Source of the DNA: Emydura subglobosa
Lineage: Eukaryota; Chordata; Testudines; Chelidae
Direction: 5' to 3'
DNA: 64,000 nt
Assembly: GCA_007922225.1 (NCBI GenBank)
Contig: ML679966.1
Span: 37,390,793-37,454,792, forward strand
The translations under genes were made by a program, and so were the position numbers. This document shows positions 1 through 11,180 of this stretch, in pieces. The notes beneath the pieces are model-generated. The model saw only the letters and a program-made list of their open reading frames with translations, made no database searches and had not been told where the DNA came from. The number at the start of each line of letters is the position of its first letter. The stretch's first letter is position 1.

Positions 1-384
1 TCCTTTCTATTTTCCTCAGTCAGACTTGATTTCCAATTTTTAAAGGCTTTTTTTTTGCCTCCATCCACCTCTTTTACTCTGCTGTTTAACCAGGGGGGGT
101 GGCATATTTTTATGTGGGGTGTACATTTAGTTTGAGCTTCTATTATGGTGTTTTTAAATAGTCTAAATGCAGTTTGCAGGCATTTCACCCTTGTGACTAT
201 TCCTTTTTAATTTCTGTTTAACTAGCTTCCTCATTTTTGTGTAATTCCTTTTTTGAAGTTAAATGCCACTGTGGTGGGGTTTTCCACCCTATAAGGATGT
301 TTAATTTAATTACATTATGGTTGCCATTACTGAGCCATTTGGCTATATTCACCTCTCTGACCAGATCCTCTGTTTCACTTATGA

Positions 385-928
385 CTAAATAAAGATGTTC
401 CAAGAAGCAGTCATTTTTAATGTATTTAGAAAATTTCTCCCTGCATCCCTTCCTGAGTTGACATATACCCAGTCAATATGAGTATACTTGAAATCCCCCA
501 TTGTTACTGTATTTTCTGCCTTTGTAGTCTCCCTAATCTCCTTGAACATTTCACAGTCACCATCACCACCCAGGTTAGGTGGTTGATAGTATATTCCTGC
601 TGCTATACTTTTATTATTTAAGCATAGACTTTCTATCAATAGAGATTCTATGGTACAGTTTCATTCATTTAAGATTTTTACTTTATTTTACTCTATTTTA
701 ATTCACATATAGCACCTCTCGCCCACCAGCACACACAACTCTGTCATTCCTATATATTTTGTATCCTGGTATTACCACATCCCATTGATTATCTTCATTC
801 CACCACGTTTCTGCCATGTCTATTATATCAATATTCTCATTTAGTGCCAGGCACTCTATTTCACCCATCTTAGTATTTAGATTTCTAGCATTTTTATGTA
901 ACAACTTGGACATTTTGTCAAGATTCAT
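385..928 (-). pseudogene. CR1 ORF2 endonuclease remnant
   Basis: Two open segments in different frames (698-928 and 385-639) together resemble the N-terminal half of a CR1 ORF2 endonuclease. The first contains HKNARNLNTKMGE, then ETWWNE with the catalytic glutamate of the APE fold, then GYKIYRNDR. The second contains YYQPPNL and MGDFKYTHIDW, the family's YRPP and GDFN blocks. The GDFN asparagine is replaced by lysine. In a working element this domain nicks target DNA to prime reverse transcription. The reverse transcriptase would lie to the left, outside the window. The frame break and substituted active-site residue mark it as dead. Confidence 0.8.
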
Positions 929-1676
929 ATGTTATAGTTATAGCTATATGTTACTTTCATATGTTATAGTTAAATGACACGCTTTTATGTTTGACTGTTC
1001 CTCACTAGCTACTACCTATATTTTACCAACTTCTTTCTTATCCTCTTTACTAGGAGAGTTCAATCCTCCTTTAATAAGTTCTACTTTAACAGATGTCTCC
1101 ACTCAAACCATGTGCTCCACTGCACCTGTTTGCTTGTCTCCAGCCCTTAGTTTAAAAAAACCTCTATCATGTTTTTAATTTTACATGTCTGCACCTTTGT
1201 TCTGTTTTGATTTAAGTGGAGCCCATCCGTCCTGTATAGGCTCCTCCTTTCCCAAAAGGTTCCCCAGTTCCTACTAAGCCTAAAATCCTCCTCCCTAGAT
1301 ATTTGTCTCATCCTTGCATTGAGATCATGTAATTCTGTTTCTCTTCCTGGCCCTGTCCGTGAAACTGGGAACATTTCAGGTAATGCTACCATGGAGGTTC
1401 TGGACTTTGATCTCTCATCTAGTAGTTTAAATTTGGCCTCCAGGACCTCTCTCCTACCTTTCCCTTTTGTCATTATGTGTGGTACCTACACGTACCACAA
1501 CCACCAGTTCCTCTCCAGAACTGCACATAAGTCTGTCTAGATGTCTCGTGAGATCCATAATCTTCACACCAGGCAGGCAGGCAATTTACCATGTAGTTCT
1601 CCTGGCCATCACAAACCCAACTAACTAAAAAAAATGAGAGTCCTGTAGCACCTTAAAGACTAACAAATTTCTGCAG

Positions 1677-1716
1677 GCATAAGCTTTCATGGGCTACAAC
1701 CCACTTCATCAGATGC
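1677..1716 (-). ncRNA. Hammerhead-ribozyme-like motif in Penelope-like tail
   Basis: On the minus strand: GCAT (1716-1713), CTGATGA (1712-1706), one extra A, a 6-bp stem with a 4-base loop (1704-1689/1688), GAAA (1688-1685), GC, T, T, then ATGC (1680-1677). GCAT and ATGC pair as stem I, CTGATGA and GAAA are the hammerhead core blocks, and stem III would be a single A-U pair. Deviations from the textbook core are the extra A before stem II and a G.U closing pair. Penelope-like elements are known to carry hammerhead motifs. Activity of this copy is not shown. Confidence 0.5.
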
Positions 1717-1908
1717 ATGAAGTGGAAATCACAGATAAGAGGTATATATATACATCCAAGGGTAAGAAACATAACAATGGAGAGGGCAAGTGCTAACAAA
1801 GTCAGTTCAGTTAGGGTAGATGAGGCCTATTCACTACCGTTGATTAGAAGGTGAGAATGTGTGAACAGTGACAATTACTTCTTGTAATGAGATAACCATT
1901 CCAAGTCG

Positions 1909-2122
1909 CTAATCAGACCCAGTCTGATTGTGTAAAGTTTGCATATGAGTTCCAGCTCTGCAGTTTCTCACTGAAGTCTGTTTTTGAAGTTTTTTTTGTT
2001 GAATAATGGCAACTTTCAAGTCAGCTACAGAGTGTCCTGGGAGATTGAAGTTCTCTCTGACTGGCTTATGGAGGTTACTAATTTTTATGTCTGATTTGTG
2101 TCCATTTATTCTTTTGCATAAG
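1909..2122 (-). pseudogene. Penelope-like ORF, C-terminal end (GIY-YIG end region)
   Basis: The frame reads KRINGHKSDIK, then KPVRENFNLPGHSVADLKV, then a lysine/glutamine-rich tail and a TAG stop at 1911-1909. Spacing of the HKSDI, FN.PGHS and DLKV blocks matches what I know of the C-terminal GIY-YIG endonuclease region of vertebrate Penelope-like elements. Upstream it runs directly into CR1 ORF1 sequence, so no start codon belongs to it. Truncated and inactive. Assignment is by recognition and could be tested by protein search. Confidence 0.6.
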
Positions 2123-2519
2123 TTTCTAATAATTGAATCCTCCATTACTATTACCTGGCTTTTCCTAGTAACTGGGGTTCTCTCTGTGTATGAGGATACC
2201 AGGACATCTGGAAGAAGGGTCTCAACAATGGGATCATTTTCCTCCACTCCATCTTAAAGTTCTCTTCCCCTGAGACTTTCATCCTCCATAACAGCACAGA
2301 AGCTGTCAGACTCGGGGTGGGTCTGCTTTATTGTATCCCTGAGAGGTCCCTATGTACCTCTCAGCCTCCCTTAGCTCTTCCAGTCTCAAGAGACTGTGAT
2401 CTCAAGGGCTTCTCAGGGCCATGAGTTGATTGCATTGGATCAAAGACTAGCCTTGTTAGTAAACTCTCAGCTTAAGACAGCTAGGCCATTTGGCTCAGAA
2501 CACAGCCCCTAACAGACCA

Positions 2520-2900
2520 CATTATCTTTAATTGAGCAAGCACATGACAAGCAAGCAAGCACACAACAAACTATCCACAACATCAACACATGTCTCTCTG
2601 CCCAACAGAACCTATATACAACTCCTCTATGCAACCCACTATGCATAAACTACCCAGTGCAACCCATACACCCAAACAAGTAACATCCCCCATCATAATC
2701 CCTGACTCAAATAAACACAATCACCTGCACAAGGACACAACCAGCACACACAACAATCCCAAACACACACAGCATCTCACCGCAGCACTTGCCCCTCATT
2801 CACTACTCAAACAAATCAACACAAATCTCTCAGCAAAACAATCACACTCACCCATCCTCATTCATGCTTACCACAAAACCATAAACTTGAGTGGCAATGC
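2520..2900 (+). repeat. A/C-rich, G-poor low-complexity tract
   Basis: From about 2520 to 2900 the plus strand is almost devoid of G and rich in CA, CAA and CCA words, with a short CAAG repeat near 2551. The apparent reading frame here (2590-2919) is a by-product of this composition and resembles no protein I know. It may be a degenerated CA microsatellite or part of an older repeat. Confidence 0.5.
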
Positions 2901-2989
2901 TGCGGATCATCACTTGTGAAAGCTCAAAGCAACATAGCAGGTGACAGCGGATAGCATGTTAGCTATGAGTTTGCAATGCAATATGGAAG

Positions 2990-3480
2990 CCTATTCAAGA
3001 CATCAGGTCAGAGCTGAGGAAGGGATTGATAGTTTTTCCCTACATTATTATACAATTCAGGTAAACTGCACCTGGAATAATGCGTTCAGTTCTGGTCTGT
3101 GCTGCCTCAATACCAGAAAGATTTAGACAAAAGTACAGAAGTACAGAGAAGAGAAACAGTCATTAGAGAGCCGGAGGGATTAATTTATGAGAAAAGATTA
3201 AAAGTTATACCAAACAGTTCAACTAGAACCATGGAAATAAAATTAAAGAAAATGAAAATGTAGGTTGGATATCAGTTGGCATCTTCTAATGGTGAGGTCT
3301 GTTAAACTGAGAAGGGAGACACTTCTAACAGAAATGGTGAAAACCTTATTACTTATGATATCTGAAATTAGACTGGACATATCACAGCGAAGTATACTGA
3401 AAGAGGCCATCCTGCTTTGATTAGGGAATCATCCAGGTCCCTCATAGGTAATTTCTGTCTTTAATTCCTACAATTCAACT
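2990..3480 (+). mobile_element. CR1 3'-end fragment
   Basis: Degenerate similarity to the C-terminal ORF2 and 3' end of CR1: a stretch resembling the 'tgcgttcagttctggtctg' block near 3080, followed by an 'agagaagagaaac' block and 'tatgagaaaagattaaaag' near 3186, in the order found in other CR1 ends of this window. The end near 3430-3480 is poorly defined. Old copy with no intact frame. Confidence 0.6.
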
Positions 3481-4120
3481 AATTGTGTGCAGGTGTAGTG
3501 GACTTCAGTCAGGGACAGGCAACAGCCAAGTAGTCTCTCCAAACCTTGAGGCATCTCTTCCAGGCAGTCCAGGAGGCCAGGAAGCTAAGCCACAGTTTGT
3601 TGCCCCCTCCCTCCCACTGGAGTCCTATAGGATCTCTCAGGAAGGAAGAAGAGGGACCCGGGTCCTACCCAGGGCCCAAGGGGAGAGAGGTGAGAGGGTC
3701 TTTCTGGCTGCCACACCAGATCAGTCTCCTCTGGGCTGTTTCTTATCTTCTCTGCTTTTCCTGCAGTTTGGGACATGGTCTCAATCTTCTATATTCCAGG
3801 GCTTTAGCTGGGGTGGTGGTGGATACGTCCCAACTCACCCCCTTCATTGGGGGAAGGGACTTCTCAGCCAAAGTCTTACTCAGAGTCCCAATCCTTCCCC
3901 TGTAGATTGTTCTGCCTCACTGGCTACAGCCTGTCTGCCTTCTTGCAGCCTGTCTCTCGTCCACACTCCCCACCTGCCAACCTACCAGAGCTCCTGTTTA
4001 AGCAGGTCCTCCATAGAGAGTATGCCTAACAGCTGCTGAGGGGTAGAGCCTTCTTGGCCTCATACTGTTCCACCACTACATTTCCCTTACTGTGGAGTCT
4101 GTAAACTCCATCACAACAGG
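3481..4120 (+). repeat. Unclassified repeat block, LTR-like right end
   Basis: A GC-richer block with open frames (for example 3485-4039) that resemble no known protein. Its last 90 bases (about 4000-4113), including a CAGCTGCTGAGGGG stretch and GAGCCTTCTTGGCC, recur in inverted orientation at 4959-5050, and both copies end in ATCACA. This suggests two related repeat ends, perhaps LTRs, in opposite orientation. No target duplication was found. Confidence 0.35.
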
Positions 4121-4955
4121 TATTGCACCAAATTATATATCATATGCAAGAACAAACGTTGTTCTGAATCCTCCTCCAACGTCTAGCCACAGTGGGTTAA
4201 GTTTATGATGCAGCTACAGCCCTATTTCTGTGTTTCAATATTTTGGCAATGTAAGAAAGACCATCAGCAGAAACACTTTAGTAGTTTATTAGTAATTGTA
4301 GTTGTTACAGTATATAGGTGCTATAGCTGTCTTCTAGAATTCTTTTATTTTATTCAATATTTCCCTGTTGTATGAATAAGATGAAAACCAAAACAATAGT
4401 TTCAGTCACAGACTAGACTGGATGGGTTAACAACGACTGCATACCAGGTTAAAAAGAAAATAAAGAGCTCTGAGGAGGAGGGGATCAGTTGCTGGCAAAA
4501 GAGGAGTGGAGAGGACAAGTCTGAAGCAGTGCTCTGCAACTGGAAAGCAGGCGTGTAGCATGCTACCAGGCAGAAGGCAGCAATATGTGTATACAGGACA
4601 AAAGCACATGCTCTGGGAATATTTTTGTGTAATTTCAGGTGGAAAATAAATCTTAGGAGCCAAATCCTGACTTTCCTATCCAGCAGATGTGGGTGCTGGC
4701 CAGACCTCTGCAGCTCGGCTGGGCTCCACATTGGAATCTAGATGGCAGAGGCTCCCATGGTCAGCAGTCTCAGATCTACTCTGCAGTCACCCAGATCTGA
4801 CCCTCCTCTGCAATGGAGTAACAGAGTCCTCCCTCTCCACTGCCCTTTTTGATAAGATAATCAATCACCAGTGAATGAAAGGGAGTGCCTCCTTAATGTC
4901 CCTCTGCTGGGTGGGATCTCCCAACTAAATGACTGCTGGGAGGAAAGCAAGGGGT
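4121..4955. other. Unannotated stretch
   Basis: Unique-looking sequence between two inverted, related repeat blocks. Open frames on both strands are short and resemble nothing recognisable. Confidence 0.5.
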
Positions 4956-5215
4956 GTGATCCCACACTAAAGAAAACACAGATGTTGAACAGCACTTGGC
5001 CAAGAAGGCTCTGCCCCTCAGCAGCTGCCGGGCATACTCCACGCAGCACCGGAACTAGGCAACACCTTTGAAACTGAGCTCAGCCAGCAACTGCAGCTCA
5101 CCCGCCCAAAGACATCTCCTTCTCAGGATGATTGAGGGCAGCGGGCAGCAGCGGAAACCCTTATAACCCCTCAATTCCATACATTAATGTCTGAGCAGAT
5201 CTAAGCCCACATATC
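4956..5215 (-). repeat. Unclassified repeat block, inverted relative of 4000-4113
   Basis: Read on the minus strand, about 5045-4959 matches the right end of the block at 3481-4120, including CAGCTGCTGAGGGG and GAGCCTTCTTGGCC, and ends in GGATCACA. The upstream part (5215-5045) does not align by eye with the other copy. Possibly an LTR-type terminal fragment. Confidence 0.35.
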
Positions 5216-7240
5216 ACCATGTCTCCCTCTCTTTTCCCACTCCTGCAGGAGGTTCTGCATGGGCTACAAATACACCCGGGAGATGGTAACCCTCTTGCCC
5301 TTGCAACAGAAAGAGTAACCAGGATCCATCAAGGATTGGCTGGATGGGAATGGGGATCTTGTTTTAATTTCTGTGCATTGGCAGCATCTAATGATGGAAC
5401 AGATGCATTAATTATCTTGGTCAGATTATACAGAGATCCCCACATGTGTGTATGGGTCTGGGCAGCCCTCAGGACTTGGGGGGCCTTGCATTTCTCTTGG
5501 TGCATCAGCTCCTGGGTTTGCCTATACTGCCCATTGCCACAAAACTCTGCTGCCCTGTCCCTCGGGCTCTATCTGTGACTGGCCTCTGTAAGGGATGCAA
5601 CTGTTACATAGCTCCCCTAGGTTGGCAAATCCAGACCATTTTACCTTGGTGCGATTCTACTTCTGCGATCGAGCATCAAAAACATGCCAACTCTTCATTG
5701 GTAACTATTAACCAAGTACAGGTGTGACTCTGAGCTCAGACTCGTGGTGCACAACATTGTGTGTCTTGTAAAATCACCTGCTCTGCATGCACAGCACCGT
5801 GTGCTAGTCACACCTCATACCGTGTGCGTACCATGTGAGGTCAGATTGCGAAGTGGACCCGTGGCACAGCAGTTTTTAAATAAGCTTTTAGCCATTTAAG
5901 ACAACAGTAAAAATCATAATTTTAAGTTTTCAGACTGGAGCTCACCCAAGGCTACTTTCCGACAGAAAACATATCCTTCGAGGTCTCAACCCTAGGCTTG
6001 ATTGTGGCATTTAGAGAATAAGCCCTGAGCAGGAGATAGCAGGCCTCTGCCCTGCCTAGTGGGAGCTTCCTGGGTTTCCCAATCCATAGGGGAAATATGC
6101 AGCCTAATCTCCCTGGAGCACCTGGTGTGATTTGCAGTGGAGGGAGAGGCATAGCAACTCCTCCAGGGCAATACACTCCTCTGGGAGTGCATAGAAAGAG
6201 CAGTGCCTGTATTTCTCTAAGCAGGGGACTTTGCTTGTCTTGGGTGCTTGCACCGGGCATGCTAGCCTTTTACCCCTTTCCATGCTTGCACTCATGCAAT
6301 TGCCAGTGGTTATCTAGCCTTTTATATCAGAACAACAAGAATTATAGTCAAGTTTTAAAAAACAACCCAGTCTATTCCATTAGTAACAATTTGTGGTATA
6401 CCCCAAACTCACAGTGGTTTGTTTTTCTTCCAAAGTCTTTTCTATACCTGGACAACCACACTACTCTTGGCAAAGTGCAAGGTGGAGGAAATCCTCTAAA
6501 AACACCCCAGCTGGGCAGACACTTAATTGTCTTTTGTTGTCTGATAAATCCAAGTTGGTAGATTTACATAAACAGAGTGGAGTAGTTCAGTACTTGTATG
6601 ATTATACTTTTATTATTGTTAAATAAAAAAATATTCAACTAAAATACAAGCAGACATTTACAAGGTTGCCACTGAGTGTACATTATGGCCCTGAACCAGC
6701 AAATCACATACATACATTTAATTTTAAGCACACATTTAACTTTGAATATGTGAGTAGTCTCATTGACTTCCATGGAACTATTTACGTTTAAAGTTGAGCA
6801 TGTGTGTACATGATTTGTTTGGATCACAGTCGAAATCAGTGAATCTCGTGTCCTCAAAGTGAAAAACAAAGTAAAAATAAATCAGTCATAAAAATAAATA
6901 CAAAACAATAAACTGTGACCAAAACCAAGTATTCACTGCAAGACATATTTTTGGCTTCAATGCTCCATTATTCCTGCTCATTGGTGGCCTCACCAGCTTC
7001 TTATGTAATTAGTCTTAAGCCATCCTCAGACTTCTACAACATGTAGTCTTGCTTAAATTGCTGGCAGATACTTCTGAAGTAATATGTATTAATGAGGGGA
7101 AATGGGAAGTTCTTTGAAAACTGGTGTCATGGTTTTAAACTGGGTCCTTGAAACAGGAAGGAAGTTATTAAAGCTCCATTCTGTTAAAGCTATATGTGAT
7201 GTACCAGGCTACAGCAACCCATGAAAGCATTAATCTACAA
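5216..7240. other. Unannotated stretch
   Basis: No gene, RNA or mobile element recognised. Open frames on both strands are below about 155 codons, overlap one another and show no known motifs. The sequence is AT-rich from 6300 on. Confidence 0.5.
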
Positions 7241-7244
7241 CAGC

Positions 7245-7430
7245 CAGCGGCGTGCGCAAGCGGGGAGGGGGGAAGCAGGGGCCTGGCCCCCCTCCCAACA
7301 ATCGAAGGGGAAGGCATGCACTCCTCTGGCCCGGGGGAGGTGGGAGAGGCGTAGAGGGGCACAGAACATGCCCCTCCAAAATCACTGGAAAGTTCCTGTG
7401 CATGCTCCTGACAACAACATAACAGCAGTG
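7245..7430 (+). mobile_element. hAT-type MITE fragment
   Basis: Starts with CAGCGGCGTGCGCAAGCGGG, close to the CAGTGGCGTAC terminus of the hAT element at 41452-41992, and continues into a GC-rich interior with the same character. ACAACAGC precedes it (7237-7244) and ATAACAGC occurs at 7419-7426, a possible degenerate 8-bp target duplication. The expected inverted right terminus is not clear, so the element may be truncated. Confidence 0.45.
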
Positions 7431-7439
7431 TCAAAATAC

Positions 7440-8894
7440 TTTTAACAGCTTAGCTTAAGTGCAGAGATTTCCTTAAACTTGCAATCCCTTTCACTTACAG
7501 TTCCTGATACCAAGGCACGTTGTGTGACTTGGGTCAGGTTTCAGCACTAGGCTGAGTAGTGCATTGATAGTTTCAAGAAGTATTGGTCTGAAATGCAAAT
7601 CTAAGTTCATTACGGGCCAGACCGCGATACCCTTCATCATACTGCATAGTACACTACACGTTGAGTGGCTCCATGGATTTCAGTGGGGTTACTCGCGGAG
7701 TAAGTTATTACTGAATATGAGTAAGAGTATTACAATCTGGGCCCATATAAACTTGTTCTATTAGTAGATGGATGCAACTTTAAATCTGGCATTTCCTAGC
7801 TTGACTTTGCAACCTGAATGTTCTTGTAAAGTAGTTTTTTGCATGTTTTATATTTATCTATTAGGGCTAATTTGTTCCTGGCCCCTACTCTGGTTCCCAT
7901 GGTGGTGGGTGAGATGCAAGGAGGCTGTTCCTCATTGTTACTCCAGGAGAGAAGCCACTTCAAGGATACAGGAAGAGACAGGTTGCAGCCCTGTTCCACT
8001 CAACATTGCCCATCAGAGAGGGCAGCACACTGGACTATCCTATGTGTTCATGTGCCTCTCCCCAGCATTTGGTAGGCTTTAGGATAGGCTGTGCCCCACT
8101 GCAGGCTATGTAAACATTAACCAACATGACATTTGCTATTTTAGGCCAACTCTTTTATGTTGAACAGGAAAAGCCTTGACAGCCACCGTTGAGGATGGGA
8201 AAGTTTGGGGAGCTACAACTATAAAAATTGCACATTGGCAAATAGCTCATTTCAATGTGTCTATTCCTGACTCTCTGATTATAAGAGAGTGTCTGAAAAA
8301 AACTGTAAAATATGGTATTTAGTTCTAATTACCCAGAAACTGGATTGATAAGCATCAGCTCAACTTTTGCTGACTTTATAGCTATCCATAAGATTAACTT
8401 CAGAATCAATCAAGCATCCACTTGGACTTAATTTACTAAGGTGACATATCTGGAAAATATAAATTGCCCTGGTAAAGCTTATGCCGTTTACTCTGATAGT
8501 CAGAGTAAATAGCAAGGATAACAGAAAATATGTACCTGGATATATAATCAACCCTGTTTGATCATTTTGGATTACAGATATTAGCAAGAGAAAAGTTGGT
8601 ATGGGATCATTTTCATGTGTTTATTTCATTAGCTATGTATGGTATGTAGAAACAGTGGCTTGCATGCCAGAAAAATACTGTTAAACTGGTTCTATGAGAC
8701 ATCTGGATTTCCATTAACTCTGAAATTAAAGGTACATTGTTGGTTTTTTTTCTATCCAATTTTATGGCTTTTATAACTATTTGAAACATTTCTTTAGTTA
8801 AGGATAAATTTGATATCAATGAAAAAAATACATAGTGTTTTCATGTATGTTCCTTTCTTTTAGCTTTACTCCTTCTGGAGTAAGGGGAAGACTT
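7440..8894. other. Unannotated stretch with one short interspersed motif
   Basis: Mostly unique AT-rich sequence. 7665-7745 contains the 'atttcagtggggttactc...gagtaag' motif that recurs near 11043-11070, so it is probably an old short interspersed repeat. No gene recognised. Confidence 0.5.
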
Positions 8895-9085
8895 GGGCCT
8901 AATGTACACTAGGAAATTAGGTCAGTATAAGTATGTCACTCAGGGGTTTGAAAGATTCACACCGCTGAATGATGCAGTTAAACCAGCCTAAACCCTGATG
9001 TAGACAGAGGTGTAGACAATGTTAGCCCTCCTGTCAGCATAGATAGTATTTTCACTGAAGCGCTACAGCAGCTCCCCTGCTGTGC
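8895..9085 (+). mobile_element. Degenerate Harbinger-like MITE
   Basis: Begins GGGCCTAATGTACACTAGG and continues with AAATTAGGTCAGTATAA, GTCACTCAGGGG and GATGTAGACAGAGG, words shared with the GTCTACACT-type MITEs elsewhere in the window (for example 58841-59034). The right terminus is eroded. Confidence 0.5.
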
Positions 9086-11035
9086 TTTAAGAGTAGAGAA
9101 GTCCTTAGTTGTTTTATTTTATTTTTCTTGTCAGACTGAAAACTCCATTAGACTATTCAGTGGTTTGATTATGTAAGAAATAGCTGACAAATCTGATTCC
9201 AAGTGATAAGTAATGCATAATCTTGGAGATTTTGAGCCTGGCTCAAAACGTAGTTTTGCACAGGCAAACTTAATTGTGAAATTTGCTAACTTTTGAGTGC
9301 TTGAGTTTGCAACTTTAATTTTTTTTCCTTTAATGCAGTTTTGTTTTCTGTTTAATATTATAAATAGAACAAACATCACTTTATTATGCTGTTTATCGTC
9401 TTTGCTTACAATAGAAGATTATGAACATTTAAGCTCTTTAGTGTATGGACATATGTTCTATAGGTGCTGGCTACTATTACATTGCTTTGCTTTTTAAACT
9501 GTGTCCCCTCCACCAAATATGAAACATTCATCGATGTTTTTGTCTACCGTCTCTTTCTCATTGACTCCAATATTTCAGCTGAAACACTATAGTAACTGCT
9601 TGCTGATTACAAGTTCTGGTGCCTAATCTTTAAGAGATAAACACTTTAATGTTTCACTTCATGTAAGCTTATTGTATCAAAGATGCAAGATGAAGTATCA
9701 TAGGGAGTGTCAAACATAATTAGCTTGAAGATTATAGCAATTATAATATCAACGGAAAAATATACTCTTATCCACAATAAAGTAATTGTGAGTAATGAAT
9801 ATTTACAGTATACCTTAAAACACATAGGTATTCTAAAATTGAGACTCAACAGCAGTTAAGGCTATCATTAGAGGTTGATGTCTGATATTTAGTATGTGGT
9901 GTTAGCCACACTGTTAATAAAATTTCTTAACACAATCTGGTTTATTATTCAAGGAATTAGATTTCTTTATGTCTTCCCTTAAGTTGCTTTATAAATGGTT
10001 AAATCCTCCAGTGTAGGTATGCTTGGAAGAATTAGATTTTTTATCAGTAAATGTCAATTACATTGTATTCATTCACACTGACAAAAGATGTATTTCCATA
10101 GATAATAATCTAAATGTACAGACAGGCAAAGTAAGAAAAATGCTGCTTGAGATCTTATAGGAGTCAAAATTCAGTGTTTTAGACTTTTGAATTAGGTTTG
10201 TTACAAATCGACTAGCCAATGAATGGTGGAAACAGGTATGATATGTTGATTTAAGGATAGTTACTGTGTATATTTTGTTGCATGATGTTGACGTGTTTTA
10301 ATAGTTTAAAAAGCTCTAACTTTTTGAATCTCAGTGTCTACTGCCACCAAATAATTCCCCCTCCTCATAATTTTGCATAACAGTGAAAATTTAAATGATA
10401 CAAATAATAAAGTACTTAAAAATAAATGTCGATATTATCTGTCAAAATTATAAAAAAATGAAATTCTGCCAAACCTAAATGTAGAACAGCTACTTTTCAT
10501 CCCTCTTTCCTGCTTAGAATCTGTCTCTAGAACTGGCCTAACTGGCCCTAGGAGTATTACCCTGCTCCAAGGAGGATCCTTCAGAGGAGTAAAGTCCCTG
10601 TATGGAGGCATGGCCAGAGAAGAGAGGTGTGGCCATGAAGTCCCTATGCTGCACCCGATTCCTAGCTGTAGTTTTGGGTCCTGGGGCTATTAGCCTCTGG
10701 CATATACCTTCAGGTTGCTCCATTTATTTTGATATAACGTACCTGTACTCAGCAACCCTAGGTATCTGACCCAATGTTCTTTTACCATTAAAATACTTTC
10801 TTGTTGGTTGTAAAGTATTTATACTAAGAGAACCAGTATTAATTGATTGTAGTTTCTGACATGTTGGTTATCTGCTTCGGTATTTGTCAGTTGGCAAAAC
10901 ACTCTGGGTACTTACAGTCACAGCACAGCATCAAATCAAACAAAATAGATTGGGGGGGTGGGGTTATGACTTTACATATGAGAAACCATACTATCTTTTC
11001 CATGTAGTTAAAGATATAGGGGTCCAGTGTTGTAA
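9086..11035. other. Unannotated AT-rich stretch
   Basis: No gene or element recognised. Stop codons are frequent in all six frames. It resembles intergenic or intronic DNA. Confidence 0.55.
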
Positions 11036-11180
11036 ACATGCAGTTCAATGGGGCTACTCACTTGAGTAAAGTTATGACAAGTCTTCATATGAAATCCTGA
11101 TTAATCAGGATTTCATATGAAGAAGTCATTGGGAATTTTGCCATTGACTTGGATGGAGTCAGGATTCCACCCTAAATTTT
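11036..11180 (+). repeat. Short foldback repeats with a perfect 40-bp palindrome
   Basis: 11083-11122 is a perfect, spacerless 40-bp palindrome (20-base arm CTTCATATGAAATCCTGATT). It is flanked by 'ttcaatggggctactcac' (11043-11060) and 'ccattgacttggatggagtc' (11140-11160), both variants of a short motif dispersed through the window. The palindrome looks like a head-to-head junction of two copies of that repeat. Confidence 0.7.

Larger units (their letters stand above)
1622..2122 (-). mobile_element. Penelope-like element, 3' fragment, inserted in CR1 ORF1
   Basis: The minus strand reads from the end of a Penelope-like ORF (about 2122-1909) into its 3' non-coding tail ending near 1622 beside a T-run. 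The tail contains the fold-back GTGGGTTGTAGCCCAT and the motif CTTTAAGGTGCTACAGGA typical of this repeat in turtle DNA. CR1 ORF1 coding blocks lie directly on both sides, so the insertion boundaries are visible to within a few bases. The fragment is 5'-truncated: the reverse transcriptase is absent and only the extreme C-terminus remains. Confidence 0.7.
1150..2270 (-). pseudogene. CR1 ORF1 (SGNH-esterase-like) remnant, split
   Basis: Minus-strand translation from about 2270 gives a CR1 ORF1-like N-terminal tail followed by QVIVMEDSIIRN, matching the GDS block of SGNH esterases with Gly changed to Glu. After the Penelope-like insertion the protein resumes near 1600 with a CLPG-like stretch, then VVVVRVGT (the GTND block, degraded) and, at 1147-1473, a continuous stretch ending in YRTDGLHLNQNRT, whose DxxH pair is the esterase catalytic Asp/His. 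CR1 ORF1 proteins of this type are thought to act with RNA or membranes during retrotransposition. The identification is firm; function is lost. Confidence 0.75.
1..2450 (-). mobile_element. CR1-type LINE, decayed, interrupted by a Penelope-like insertion
   Basis: Read on the minus strand, the region runs from an ORF1 with an SGNH-esterase-like domain (about 2450 down to 1150) into the start of ORF2, an APE-type endonuclease (about 960 down to 1). This order is that of vertebrate CR1 elements. The 3' part of the element lies beyond the left edge of the window. Frames are broken by many stops and shifts, so this is an old, inactive copy. A Penelope-like fragment at about 1622-2122 separates the ORF1 block carrying the catalytic-serine region from the block carrying the catalytic histidine. 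Family assignment is by motif recognition only. Confidence 0.8.

Noticed and set aside
3485..4039. 184-codon plus-strand frame
   Set aside because: Sits in an unclassified repeat block and has overlapping open frames on the same and opposite strand. No recognisable domain.
7493..7560. Minus-strand donor-like GTAAGTG near 7495, and a similar one at 10905
   Set aside because: No acceptor with a pyrimidine tract at exon distance, and no sustained open frame.
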